DNA of 64,000 nucleotides from Methanosarcina sp. UBA289. GTDB taxonomy: Archaea > Halobacteriota > Methanosarcinia > Methanosarcinales > Methanosarcinaceae. The position numbers and the translations under genes are program-made. The notes beneath the pieces were generated by a model that made no database searches, was not told where the DNA came from, and saw nothing but the letters and a program-made list of their open reading frames with translations. The DNA lies in NCBI GenBank assembly GCA_002496565.1, contig DAKJ01000018.1, positions 573,298-637,297 on the forward strand, written 5' to 3'. Shown one piece after another: positions 18,055-26,837 of this stretch (the stretch's first letter is position 1; every line of letters begins with the position of its first letter).

Positions 18055-20901
18055 TTACCATTTAAGGTATCTGGTTGCCCAGCTTACATTTCTTCTCAGT
18101 AGATATTTTCTTAACTCATCGATTCCGAGCAATAAAATTGCAAAGGGAATAGCAAAGAGCAAATATCTGAGATCAAGGGGATGAGTATTGAAAATAAGGT
18201 TTGCCGACGGATTCCAGATAATTAATGTGAGAATTATGAGTTCAGTTGCAATTCCTACCAGAACCGTACGATTGCTAAATAAACCCATTGTGAAGACTGA
18301 CTGGAACCGGGTTCGGGAAGCGAAAACATTAGCAATCTGGCATATAATTACTGCTGAAAAGAAAGCAGTTATTGACTGCATGTAAAGGGGATTGTTGTTT
18401 GCAAGCTGCTCGCCAAAATTCCATCCCCCTTCAAAAAGTACGGCAAAGTAACAAAAGAAGCCCGCAATAGCTTCGATAGGTCCTTTTATCCCATAAGCTG
18501 TAAGGAGCACCTGAGGAGTTAATAGTTTTTCAGTTCTGGGCCTTGGAGGTCTTTTCATAATATCCTCTTCTCCTTTTTCCTCCCCAAGAGCAAGCGCAGG
18601 CAGCATATCTGTACCAAGATCAATTGCCAGAATAAGCTGTACTGGCATAGGAAGAGGTAGGGCAAAAAGGATGAAAGCTATATAAGGTAGAACTTCAGGA
18701 ATTGTGTGGGTAATAATATACACAATGAACTTTTTTATATTATCAAAAACAGTTCTGCCCTCCTCTATAGCGTTCACAATAGTAGCAAAATTATCATCAA
18801 GCAGTATCATATCCGCAGCTTCGCGAGCAACATCTGTGCCGCTGCCCATAGCGACTCCCATATCCGCATTCTTGATTGCAGGAGCATCGTTGACTCCATC
18901 ACCTGTCATGGTAACGATTTCCCCTTCGGCCTGGAAAAGCTGTACGATTTTCAGCTTTTGTATAGGAGAAGTACGGGCAAACACAATGCTCGGATTTTTT
19001 AATCTTGAAGCAAGGTCTGCGTTTGAGAGCGTAGCCAGCTCGTCTCCGGTAATAATCTCAAGGTTTCCAGCATTTGCAAGTCCTACATCCTTTGCTATTG
19101 ACTCTGCAGTAACCGGGTGATCACCTGTGATCATGACAACTTTGATCCCGGCTGTATGACATTTTGCAATAGCTTCTCTGGCTTCAGGGCGTGGAGGATC
19201 TACAATTCCTACAAATCCCAAGAAAATAAAATCCTCTGTATATTCCTTTAGCTCTTCTATCTGCCTGTACGCAAGGGCAATAACCCGTTCTCCTTTTTTT
19301 GCAAGGCTAAGATGCTGATCAAGAAGCTCTTGTTGCTTATTTTCATCCAATTTCCTGATTTCGGAATCTAAGGATAAACTGCACATTTTCACAACTACTT
19401 CCGGGGCACCCTTGAGATAAACTTCAAGTTTTCCTTCAGGAGTCCGGCAGATAACTTCCATTCTTTTGGTACGCGAATCAAAAGGGAACTCTTCTAACCT
19501 TGGATAATCACTCTGGAGTTTTTTTATATCTTCTATACTATTTGCAAAAACAAGAAGTGCTCCTTCAGTCGGGTCACCGGTATACCCTGGAGGTGACTCA
19601 CTAAGTTCCGCATTATTGCAAAGGCCTGCAACTCTTATGAAAACAGATGACAATTTTTCAGGATCCCATACAGGTTTTTCTGTAATGCAAACTCCTTCTG
19701 TTCCTAAATCTGCAATTTCTTCAGCAGCAACCTTGTTTTTACTTTCTTCTGTCTCCTGCGTTGCAGTTTTTTTCAGAGAACTGAGAGAGTATTGAAGAAC
19801 AAGGCATTGAAAACCGATCATAAGAGTATTAACTGCCATCCTGTTCTGAGTTAGAGTCCCAGTTTTGTCAGCGCAGATGACAGTAGTCGAACCTAGAGTT
19901 TCTACTGATTCCAGCTGTTTTATGAGAGCATTCTGCGAAGCCATTCTTCTGGAAGCAAGGCTCAAGGCAAGAGTAACTGTGGGTAAAAGTCCTTCGGGAA
20001 CATTGGCAACTATAATTCCAATGGCAAAAATAAGGCTTGCAAGAAATACATTCTGAAGAAAAAATGCAAGTATAAAAAAGATTACTCCCATAATCACAGC
20101 AATCGCGGATATAACCTTTATGAAATGGTTGAGTTCTTTTCGGATAGGAGTATCCACGCCTGAGGTCTGTTGTGTGAGAGTTGCAAGGCTTCCAATCTGG
20201 GTATTATGTCCTATTCCAAAAATGATTGCCTTCCCGTTTCCACTCTGTACCAGAGTCCCTGAGAAAACCATGTTTCTGGATTCTAACATATTTGGATGAG
20301 TGTACTCCAAAGATCGAAGTTGAGGTTCTGATTCGCCGGTAATGGCTGAGTTATCAACTTTTAGAGCGTTAGTCTCAATCAAGCGTCCATCGGCAGGAAC
20401 CTTATCTCCTTCCTCAAGAAGGATGATGTCCCCTACAACAAGCTCTGATGCCAGGATATCCCTTACCTTACCTTCCCTCAGAACTCTGGCATGGGGTGGA
20501 AGAAGCTGCCGAAAGCTTTCCATTGTTTTTTCAGCCTGGTATTCCTGTATAAATGTAAAAGTTCCATTGAGAATTACAACGCCTACGAGAGCAATTCCTA
20601 TATACAAATTTCCCTGCCCGGGATCAAGGTATTCTCCGATGAGAGATAGAATGGCTCCTACAGTCAACAGGATGGAGAATAAATTCCGGAATTGCCGAAG
20701 ATATTTCTTTATTATGCTCTCTTTTCCTGTTTCTTCGAGAATATTGGCTCCACATTCTTTGAGCCTACTGGAAGCTTCCTGCTCGCTAAGCCCGTTTTCG
20801 TCAACGTTTAGTTCTTCAAAAAATTCTGTAATCGGAATACTATGTTCGTTCCCCTGGGGAGAACAAATCTTGCCGTTGCCGCCAGTTAGATTCTTCCCCA
20901 T
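18055..20901 (-). CDS. P-type cation ATPase, Na+/K+-ATPase-like (type II)
   Basis: About 948 residues. N-terminal cation-ATPase domain, actuator loop TGES, phosphorylation site DKTGTLTQNR (D345 from this start), nucleotide domain with KGAPE, hinge MTGDGVNDAPA, and ten membrane helices. Helix 4 reads VANVPEGLLPTVT, and helices 5-6 read IPEVLPYIAFILFALPLP followed by IDLGTDMLPA. These resemble the Na+/K+- and H+/K+-ATPase branch more than SERCA (which has VAAIPEGLP). Likely Na+ (or H+) extrusion, which fits an organism living on a sodium gradient; the ion is inference. A longer frame begins at 20949, but only ATG 20901 has a ribosome-like site (AGGGA). No beta subunit is encoded nearby. Confidence 0.87.
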   Translation of the reverse strand: MGKNLTGGNGKICSPQGNEHSIPITEFFEELNVDENGLSEQEASSRLKECGANILEETGKESIIKKYLRQFRNLFSILLTVGAILSLIGEYLDPGQGNLYIGIALVGVVILNGTFTFIQEYQAEKTMESFRQLLPPHARVLREGKVRDILASELVVGDIILLEEGDKVPADGRLIETNALKVDNSAITGESEPQLRSLEYTHPNMLESRNMVFSGTLVQSGNGKAIIFGIGHNTQIGSLATLTQQTSGVDTPIRKELNHFIKVISAIAVIMGVIFFILAFFLQNVFLASLIFAIGIIVANVPEGLLPTVTLALSLASRRMASQNALIKQLESVETLGSTTVICADKTGTLTQNRMAVNTLMIGFQCLVLQYSLSSLKKTATQETEESKNKVAAEEIADLGTEGVCITEKPVWDPEKLSSVFIRVAGLCNNAELSESPPGYTGDPTEGALLVFANSIEDIKKLQSDYPRLEEFPFDSRTKRMEVICRTPEGKLEVYLKGAPEVVVKMCSLSLDSEIRKLDENKQQELLDQHLSLAKKGERVIALAYRQIEELKEYTEDFIFLGFVGIVDPPRPEAREAIAKCHTAGIKVVMITGDHPVTAESIAKDVGLANAGNLEIITGDELATLSNADLASRLKNPSIVFARTSPIQKLKIVQLFQAEGEIVTMTGDGVNDAPAIKNADMGVAMGSGTDVAREAADMILLDDNFATIVNAIEEGRTVFDNIKKFIVYIITHTIPEVLPYIAFILFALPLPMPVQLILAIDLGTDMLPALALGEEKGEEDIMKRPPRPRTEKLLTPQVLLTAYGIKGPIEAIAGFFCYFAVLFEGGWNFGEQLANNNPLYMQSITAFFSAVIICQIANVFASRTRFQSVFTMGLFSNRTVLVGIATELIILTLIIWNPSANLIFNTHPLDLRYLLFAIPFAILLLGIDELRKYLLRRNVSWATRYLKW

Positions 20902-21210
20902 TGAATCCCTGTGTGATTCAATGTAATATAAGAATAAGAAGCTTGACATGGGAGCTGAAAACCATTTTGAAATCTAAAGTAAGAGAGGAAATGACGTTTG
21001 ATACATACCAGATCAGATGTGATCTATTACCGTGATAAAGTGAAAAAAGGTAGGCAACTAGATTAGCACAAAAATATAGAACAATGAAGTCAAAAATTAT
21101 GACCAGGTTTATTAAAAAAATATTAAAAAAAAATTCCTGACAAATAGCTTTTATAAGTTGTTAGCTAAAAGAAATATCTACATTTTAATATAAGTGTAAG
21201 GAGCCTGAGA

Positions 21211-21279
21211 ATGTTTTTGCTACCAGGATCTTCACATCTGCTCGGGAGAGGCAGAAAAAAGAATAAAAAATATTATTAA
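21211..21279 (+). CDS. Possible 22-residue leader peptide
   Basis: A short frame begins ATG TTT TTG CTA (MFLLPGSSHLLGRGRKKNKK...) after AAGGAG at 21199-21204. It ends before the tandem repeat. The ribosome site and basic, lysine-rich end are suggestive, but a frame of this size is easily chance, and a TATA-like box lies so close upstream that the ATG may be at the transcript start. Confidence 0.2.
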   Translation: MFLLPGSSHLLGRGRKKNKKYY

Positions 21280-21283
21280 TTCT

Positions 21284-21347
21284 TAGGCTAGACCTATGAT
21301 TTTTAACTGTGTTTCTAGGCTAGACCTATGATTTTTAACTGTGTTTC
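21284..21347. repeat. Perfect 32-base tandem duplication upstream of mtaA
   Basis: Two identical 32-base units abut, 21284-21315 and 21316-21347; each begins TAGGCTAGACCTATGA and ends CTGTGTTTC. They are followed four bases later by the hairpin at 21352. Tandem operator-like units in a methanol gene leader could bind an Msr-like regulator; this is inference. Confidence 0.9.
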
Positions 21348-21351
21348 AAGA

Positions 21352-21372
21352 CTCTGGAATTCCTTTCCAGAG
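21352..21372 (+). promoter_or_regulatory. Hairpin in mtaA leader region
   Basis: CTCTGGAA (21352-21359) pairs with TTCCAGAG (21365-21372) around a 5-base loop. The motif CTCTGGAA recurs near 26898 upstream of mtaC, also in a hairpin context. It could be a protein-binding inverted repeat or an upstream terminator; it lies before the likely TATA box at 21399. Confidence 0.5.
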
Positions 21373-21610
21373 AGTGAAACATTTTGAATTGAAAAGGTCT
21401 ATATAATATTGACAAGTAGATATTAAAATAATAATAATAAAAATAGATGTAAATCGAGCTTTGTAGAAAACCCTATCTAAATCAGCTACAATAGGCTGAA
21501 AATAAGAAAGTAAAAACAGGTAAAGCTATTCAGTTCAAATTAATTAAAATTCTTTATTTCAGAGAATTTCTACAGAGCCATAAATCGAGAAAATAAAAAA
21601 GGTATAACTT

Positions 21611-22630
21611 ATGAGCGAATTTACACTTAAAACGAGACTATTAGCTGCCCTTGAAGGCAAGCCTGTTGACAAAGTACCTGTTTGTTCCGTGACCCAGACA
21701 GGAATTGTAGAACTTATGGATGAAGTTGGCGCTGCCTGGCCTGAAGCCCACACCAACCCTGAACTTATAGCAAAACTGGCAATTGCCAACTATGAGCTCA
21801 GCGGACTTGAAGCTGTAAGACTTCCCTACTGTCTTACCGTGCTCGTTGAAGCAATGGGCTGTGAAATCAACATGGGTACCAAGAACAGGCAGCCTTCTGT
21901 CGTAGCCCACCCTTACCCCAAGAGTCTAGATGACGCAGCCATCCCCGCAGACCTCCTGCAGAGAGGCAGAATTCCAGCAGTACTTGAAGCCATTAAGATT
22001 GTCAGGGAAAAAGTAGGTCCTGATGTGCCAATTATCGGAGGTATGGAAGGCCCGATTACAATCGCTTCTGACCTGGTAAGTGTAAAATCTTTCATGAAAT
22101 GGTCCATTAAGAAAACTGACCTCTTCGAACAGGCTCTTGATCTCTCCACAGAAGCTGCAATCATTTATGCAAACGCAATGGTTGAAGCCGGTGCAGATGT
22201 TATCGCGATTGCAGACCCTGTAGCTTCCCCTGACCTCATGAGCCCGGACAGTTTCAGACAGTTCCTCCAATCAAGGTTACAGAAGTTTTCCGCCAGCGTT
22301 AACTCCGTGACTGTACTTCACATCTGTGGAAAAGTTAACGCAATCCTCAGTGATATGGCAGACTGCGGTTTTGAAGGGCTCAGCGTAGAAGAAAAGATCG
22401 GCACCGCAAAAGTAGGAAAGGAACTCATTGGAGACAGAGCAAGGTTAGTAGGAAATATTTCCAGTCCTTTCACTCTGCTGCCTGGACCTATTGACAAGAT
22501 AAAAGCTGAAGCAAAAGAAGCTCTTGAGGGTGGAGTCGATGTACTCGCACCAGGCTGTGGTATTGCACCCATGACCCCTCTCGAGAATATTAAAGCCATG
22601 GTCGCAGCAAGAGACGAATTCTACGCCTGA
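21611..22630 (+). CDS. mtaA: Methylcobamide:coenzyme M methyltransferase, methanol-specific (MtaA)
   Basis: 339 residues of the uroporphyrinogen-decarboxylase family. It transfers the methyl group from methyl-Co(III) on MtaC to coenzyme M, giving methyl-CoM for methanogenesis; cytoplasmic. The zinc ligands that activate the CoM thiol are present at the positions known in this family: H237 and C239 (VLHICGKV) and C316 (APGCGIAP). MtaA and the methylamine enzyme MtbA are close paralogues. Placement beside a RamA-like activator, and in the same island as mtaCB, supports MtaA. A T-rich run after the stop (22647-22659) may end the transcript. Confidence 0.93.
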   Translation: MSEFTLKTRLLAALEGKPVDKVPVCSVTQTGIVELMDEVGAAWPEAHTNPELIAKLAIANYELSGLEAVRLPYCLTVLVEAMGCEINMGTKNRQPSVVAHPYPKSLDDAAIPADLLQRGRIPAVLEAIKIVREKVGPDVPIIGGMEGPITIASDLVSVKSFMKWSIKKTDLFEQALDLSTEAAIIYANAMVEAGADVIAIADPVASPDLMSPDSFRQFLQSRLQKFSASVNSVTVLHICGKVNAILSDMADCGFEGLSVEEKIGTAKVGKELIGDRARLVGNISSPFTLLPGPIDKIKAEAKEALEGGVDVLAPGCGIAPMTPLENIKAMVAARDEFYA

Positions 22631-22941
22631 AAAGGCAATAAAATCCTTTATTTTTTTCACGAGCACATTCCGGAACTCTAAATCATTTAGGTCTTCTGCA
22701 GATTGTGTTCGATTTTCATATTTTTTTAATTTTAGTAGCCGGAGTGTATACTCTAGAGCCACCTTAAAGGTTGTGAGTTGAGGAGCATCAATCCGAAAAA
22801 GGATTCAGGATAAATAGCTTCATAATTTATTTAGCAGAGACTTATTTAAAGTTATTAAATATTCAAATTTATTAAATATTCAAAATATATCTAAGGTATA
22901 TCAGTTAAGGAATCTTAAACTTTTTTGGAGGAGGTTAAGAT
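22631..22941 (+). promoter_or_regulatory. Spacer with promoter of the RamA-like gene
   Basis: 311 bases. Just after mtaA, CCTTTATTTTTTTC is a plausible poly-T terminator. Further on, ATTAAATATTCAAA is repeated (about 22853-22866 and 22873-22886) beside AT-rich TATA-like sequence (AATATATC near 22887). GGAGGAGGT at 22926-22934 is a strong ribosome site for the next gene. Confidence 0.4.
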
Positions 22942-24561
22942 ATGAGAACAGGAGTTGCAATTGACTTGGGAACCAGCGGTTTTAGAGCCCAAAAAATTGA
23001 CTTAGAGACCGGTGAGATTAAGAAAACCGTCATAACGCTGAGAAACCCCCTGCCCGGAGCAAATGTAATGGACCATCTTGACTTTGCAATCCATTATGGG
23101 CTTGATAAAGCTCACGGGCTCTCAGCAACCGCAGTAAAGAACATTCTTGATGAACTTGGAGTGAGTCTTGCAGAAATGGAAAAATTCGCAATCTGCGGAA
23201 ATCCAATTCAGCTTTCCATCTTTCAGGGTATTCCAATCGAGGATCTGGCATACGCCGGGGAGCGTAAAAAGCAAAAATACCACATAGAAGAGCAAAACAG
23301 GGATGCCCGCATAATACCTCTGGCCGAGATAGAGGGATTTGAAGAAGCTACAAACTGTAAACTAGTTGTACCCCCGGCAATTAAACACGAAGTCGGAGCC
23401 GACGCGCTTGCTCTTATTGTAAAGGCCGGCATGATTGAGAGTAATGAGATCGCGATTGCAACTGACTACGGAACAAATGCCGAAATGGCTCTTAAAGCAA
23501 ATGGCGTTATATACACAGGTTCGGCTGCCGCAGGTCCCGCTCTCGAAGGTCAGGAGATAGAATACGGGTCCATTGCTTCCCCCCATACAATCTCTGATGT
23601 GGAATTTGAGGGAGAAAACCTGCGCTGCTACGTACTTGATCGTGACATGAAAGCTACCAGGGGAGACCTTGTAAATCCTAAAACAGGGGAAGTCGTGGAA
23701 AAAGGGGAACTCACTGCAAAAGGCATCACAGGTACTGGAGTTATTGCCCTTATAGAGGCAGGCATAAGAAATAAATTAATCACGCTGCCAAAGATTCAGA
23801 CCCCGGGTGGCGTTATCCACCTCCAGGACGGAATAAAATTCACGAATAAAGACCTTATTGAAGCAGGGAGAGCCATAGGAGCAATTCGAGCCGGGCATAT
23901 TACACTCTGTGCCGCTGCAGGCATAGACATAGAAGAACTGCAAACCGCTCACATGTCAGGTGCGGCAGGCACTTATATGGATGCTGCAAAGGCACATAAA
24001 GTGGGAATGATCCCTTACAATGTGAGTTATGTTTCCCAGATAGGAAATACTTCCCTGACCGTTGCCAAAGAAATCCTGCTCTCTGAAGACAGGCTCTGGG
24101 AACTACAGGCAATTTCAAAGGAAATAGTGGGCACTCATGTAATGTTTGCAACCTCCGAAGCTTTTAAGGAAGCTTATATGCTGGAACTTGCTTACTGGAA
24201 CGAAGGCATGGCTTTCAAGATGCTTCAGAAGTTCCTGAAAAAGAAAAAACTACCTATAATTGGCGAACCGTCTGCTATTATCAAAATTGACCGCCAGGTT
24301 GAAAGGGATATTCCAGAACTCGGAGAAGAAGGGCTTGAAGTGCTTGAAAGGGTCGGGACTTACCTTACCATGATAATTAAGGAATGTGAAGGCTGCCATA
24401 AGTGCGTAAAGGTCTGCCCTAACGGAGCCCTGAGAATGGAAGAAAATGGAGCCGTGAAAATAAGGACTGACCTCTGTGATGGGGCAAATTGTCAGCGCTG
24501 TCTGCACGCCTGCCCTGATGACAGATTTAAATGGGAAAATTTGACAGTTTCAGGAAAGTAA
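22942..24561 (+). CDS. RamA-like ATP-dependent corrinoid reductive-activation protein
   Basis: 539 residues: an ASKHA-fold ATPase (GVAIDLGTSGFRAQKIDLET; ATDYGTNAEMALK; GPALEGQEIEYGS) and a C-terminal ferredoxin domain with eight cysteines (CEGCHKCVKVCP and CDGANCQRCLHACP), enough for two [4Fe-4S] clusters. The family, typified by RamA of M. barkeri, reduces accidentally oxidised Co(II) cobamide back to Co(I) using ATP and electrons. Its position next to mtaA makes it the probable activator of MtaC, equivalent to the classical methyltransferase activation protein. Size matches RamA (about 60 kDa). Confidence 0.9.
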   Translation: MRTGVAIDLGTSGFRAQKIDLETGEIKKTVITLRNPLPGANVMDHLDFAIHYGLDKAHGLSATAVKNILDELGVSLAEMEKFAICGNPIQLSIFQGIPIEDLAYAGERKKQKYHIEEQNRDARIIPLAEIEGFEEATNCKLVVPPAIKHEVGADALALIVKAGMIESNEIAIATDYGTNAEMALKANGVIYTGSAAAGPALEGQEIEYGSIASPHTISDVEFEGENLRCYVLDRDMKATRGDLVNPKTGEVVEKGELTAKGITGTGVIALIEAGIRNKLITLPKIQTPGGVIHLQDGIKFTNKDLIEAGRAIGAIRAGHITLCAAAGIDIEELQTAHMSGAAGTYMDAAKAHKVGMIPYNVSYVSQIGNTSLTVAKEILLSEDRLWELQAISKEIVGTHVMFATSEAFKEAYMLELAYWNEGMAFKMLQKFLKKKKLPIIGEPSAIIKIDRQVERDIPELGEEGLEVLERVGTYLTMIIKECEGCHKCVKVCPNGALRMEENGAVKIRTDLCDGANCQRCLHACPDDRFKWENLTVSGK

Positions 24562-24596
24562 AAAGGGTAAGCTTATTGAGACTAAAAACGAATAAA

Positions 24597-24688
24597 GAAG
24601 AAATAAGCAATAACCGATAGCAATAAGCAAGCAGCAGTAACTAATAAGCAAGTAGCAGTTAATAAGCAGTAATCAATAAGCAAGAAGA
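24597..24688. repeat. Degenerate AATAAGCAA short repeats
   Basis: The spacer before the GTPase gene is built from variants of AATAAGCAA, CAGTAACTAATAAGCAAG and AGCAGTTAATAAGCAGTAA, about eight units. It looks like slippage-driven expansion, which could alter the spacing between the two genes among strains. Confidence 0.75.
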
Positions 24689-24707
24689 TACCAAGGGAGG
24701 AAAAAAC

Positions 24708-25892
24708 GTGCAGGTCGTTGTGGTGGGGGGATTTCTGGGAAGCGGGAAAACCACCACTATTATTAATATGGGCAAATACCTGGCCGAGAAAGGTAAAAAA
24801 GTTGCCATTATCGTGAACGAGATCGGGGAAGTCGGCATCGACGGAGATGTAATAAAGAAGTTTGGATTCGATACGAAAGAGATCACAAGCGGATGCATCT
24901 GCTGTTCCCTGAAAGTAGGGTTAAGGACAACAATGAACCTCCTTGTAAAAGAATATAAGCCAGACATTATAATGATCGAGCCCACAGGAATTGCTTTTCC
25001 ACATGTTATCAGGAACGAAGTCGAGCTTATGAACCTAGGCGAAGAAGTGAGAATCGCTCCTCTTGTGACCCTGATTGACGGCAGTCGTTTCAAGCACCTG
25101 ATGAAAGAAGTAAAAGAATTTGCCATGAGGCAGATCATTGATGCGGAAATTCTCGGAATAAATAAGATAGACCTGATAGAACCTATCCGACTTTCAATCC
25201 TCGAAGCCTCGGTCCAGCAACTGAATCCAAAAGCCAAGGTAGTCTTGCTTTCAGGAAAGGACACAGGCGAAAGCTTTGAGAATTTCATGCGAATAGTGCT
25301 TCCGGATCTTGAAGAATTATCAGAAAGAGCTCCAAGAGCTGAAATAACTAAAAAAACTGAACCCTTTGAAGCAAAATCTTCTAAAACCGAACCTTCTGCA
25401 CCACAGGAGACCGAAAGTTCGATCGAAGCCTCAAAAGTAGGCAGTTATTCTGCAGAGTTTGCGGTTGAAAACGGGGATTTCAGTACCGAAGCTGCCAGGG
25501 AATTGACAACCGAACTGATGAACACAATAAAAGCTAAGGTACTTCAACTAAATCCTGAATTCGTAGGACACATTAAACTTTTCCTGGACAACGGATCAGA
25601 AACCGTGAAACAGAGCGTTACAGTATATTACGAAGAACCCCAGGAAGATGTAATTAAATCAAAGGAAGGAGCTGCCCCTACCCTCAAAATACTTTCAGCA
25701 GTCTCAAACGTTGACAAGGAAGCTGTTAAAGCTGCTGTAAATAGTTCGGTACAGGAAGTCTTTGAGAGAAAGCAAATAAATGTTAATAAAATCGAGCCGG
25801 AACATAACCACGAACATGAGCACCATGAAAAGCATAAGCATGGGGATCAGGCGCACGTACAGAGAGTTTCGAATATCAAGAGCAAAGACTAA
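24708..25892 (+). CDS. CobW/COG0523-family metal-chaperone GTPase
   Basis: 394 residues. G1 loop GGFLGSGKTTT at the N-terminus, the family metal motif CICC (SGCICCSLKVG), switch EPTGIAFP, and a nucleotide-specificity motif NKIDL. A charged, alanine/serine-rich linker (about 205-250) leads to a C-terminal CobW-C-like domain and a histidine-rich tail (HNHEHEHHEKHKHG), typical of metal storage or delivery. The GTG start has GGGAGG in front. Position after mtaA and the RamA-like gene suggests it supplies Zn2+ to MtaA/MtaB or cobalt to the cobamide. That role is inference; the family includes Zn, Co and nitrile-hydratase chaperones. Confidence 0.87.
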   Translation: MQVVVVGGFLGSGKTTTIINMGKYLAEKGKKVAIIVNEIGEVGIDGDVIKKFGFDTKEITSGCICCSLKVGLRTTMNLLVKEYKPDIIMIEPTGIAFPHVIRNEVELMNLGEEVRIAPLVTLIDGSRFKHLMKEVKEFAMRQIIDAEILGINKIDLIEPIRLSILEASVQQLNPKAKVVLLSGKDTGESFENFMRIVLPDLEELSERAPRAEITKKTEPFEAKSSKTEPSAPQETESSIEASKVGSYSAEFAVENGDFSTEAARELTTELMNTIKAKVLQLNPEFVGHIKLFLDNGSETVKQSVTVYYEEPQEDVIKSKEGAAPTLKILSAVSNVDKEAVKAAVNSSVQEVFERKQINVNKIEPEHNHEHEHHEKHKHGDQAHVQRVSNIKSKD

Positions 25893-25933
25893 GAGAAAGA
25901 AATTTCCTAATTTAGTTAACCTTTATAGTTTTT

Positions 25934-25965
25934 AGTGAGGCAAATTTATTTTCCTCACTTTTTTA
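25934..25965 (+). terminator. Hairpin terminator after the GTPase gene
   Basis: AGTGAGG (25934-25940) pairs with CCTCACT (25953-25959), followed by a T-run. It is flanked by two near-copies of CTAATTTAnTTAACC (about 25907 and 25976). Confidence 0.7.
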
Positions 25966-26151
25966 ATTAATCTTCCTAATTTAATTAACCGTTGTAGTTA
26001 TAATTGATCTTCGTAAAACTACCTATATAGTACTGAACCAACTTGTTGCTCCATTCCAGGGCACTTGGAGTACAACTCGTAATCTTCCTGTGATCGAATT
26101 CTCCGTCTTTTCCGAAATCAAAGTCATTTTTCAGTCTGTTAGGTTGAAATC

Positions 26152-26161
26152 AATATAAATA
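26152..26161 (+). promoter_or_regulatory. TATA box of the tbp gene
   Basis: AATATAAATA. It predicts a transcript start near 26187, giving a leader of about 95 bases before the tbp start codon. Confidence 0.5.
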
Positions 26162-26282
26162 GACCGATTTTTCAATGATTATAACGTTTGATTTATACAT
26201 TTTGTTTAATACACACCGCTTTTAAACCATTTTCTGTCTTAACCGACAATCACATCTATAGTACATTTAAGATATGTGTTGC

Positions 26283-26837
26283 ATGGAGTCCACAGTAACT
26301 ATAGAGAATGTGGTGGCATCCACCACCTTGGCAGAAGAGTTCGATCTGGAAAAAATAGAGGCTGAGCTAGAGAGAGCAGAATATAACAAAGTGAAGTTTC
26401 CCGGCTTAGTCTACAGAATTGATAATCCTAAGGCTGCCTTTCTAATATTCACTTCTGGTAAAGTAGTCTGCACCGGAGCCAAGAACATTGAAAATGCTTG
26501 TACGGCTATAATCAATCTGGCTGACACGCTCAAAATTATAGGTTGCGAGAAGATAGATCCAGAACCCAAGATTCATATTCAGAACATTGTAGCCTCAGCC
26601 GATCTGAAGACAAATGTGAACCTGAACGCTCTTGTTATAGCCCTTGGAATGGAGAATGTCGAGTACGAGCCAGAAGTATTTCCTGGGCTTGTTTACAGGC
26701 TTGAAGCTCCTAAGGTAGTAGTGCTCATATTCAGCTCTGGAAAGCTGGTAATCACAGGTGGCAAATCTCCTGAAGACTGCGAGGAAGGCCGGAGGGTCAT
26801 AAAGACAGAGCTTGAGAATCTAGGACTTCTTTATTGA
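26283..26837 (+). CDS. tbp: TATA-box-binding protein paralogue
   Basis: 184 residues (187 if translation begins at ATG 26274). It has the two-fold TBP repeat: IENVVASTTLAEEFDLEKIE with FPGLVYRIDNPKAAFLIFTS in the first half and IQNIVASADLKTNVNLNAL with FPGLVYRLEAPKVVVLIFSS in the second. The DNA-kinking phenylalanines and the saddle strands are kept in both halves, so it should bind TATA boxes. ATG 26283 begins at the usual archaeal TBP N-terminus (MESTVTIENV). Methanosarcina species carry several TBPs; one sitting between the methanol activation genes and mtaCB may favour the unusual long-leader promoters here (inference). It has its own promoter and a hairpin-rich 3' end. Confidence 0.95.
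   Translation: MESTVTIENVVASTTLAEEFDLEKIEAELERAEYNKVKFPGLVYRIDNPKAAFLIFTSGKVVCTGAKNIENACTAIINLADTLKIIGCEKIDPEPKIHIQNIVASADLKTNVNLNALVIALGMENVEYEPEVFPGLVYRLEAPKVVVLIFSSGKLVITGGKSPEDCEEGRRVIKTELENLGLLY

Larger units (their letters stand above)
20950..21610 (+). promoter_or_regulatory. Leader/promoter region of mtaA
   Basis: 660 bases without a long gene. A TATA box, CTATATAATA at 21399-21408, would give a leader of about 175 bases; a second candidate (TTTAATATAA, about 21183-21192) lies upstream of a 32-base tandem repeat and a hairpin, described separately. Long leaders are a known feature of Methanosarcina methanol methyltransferase genes. Confidence 0.5.
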
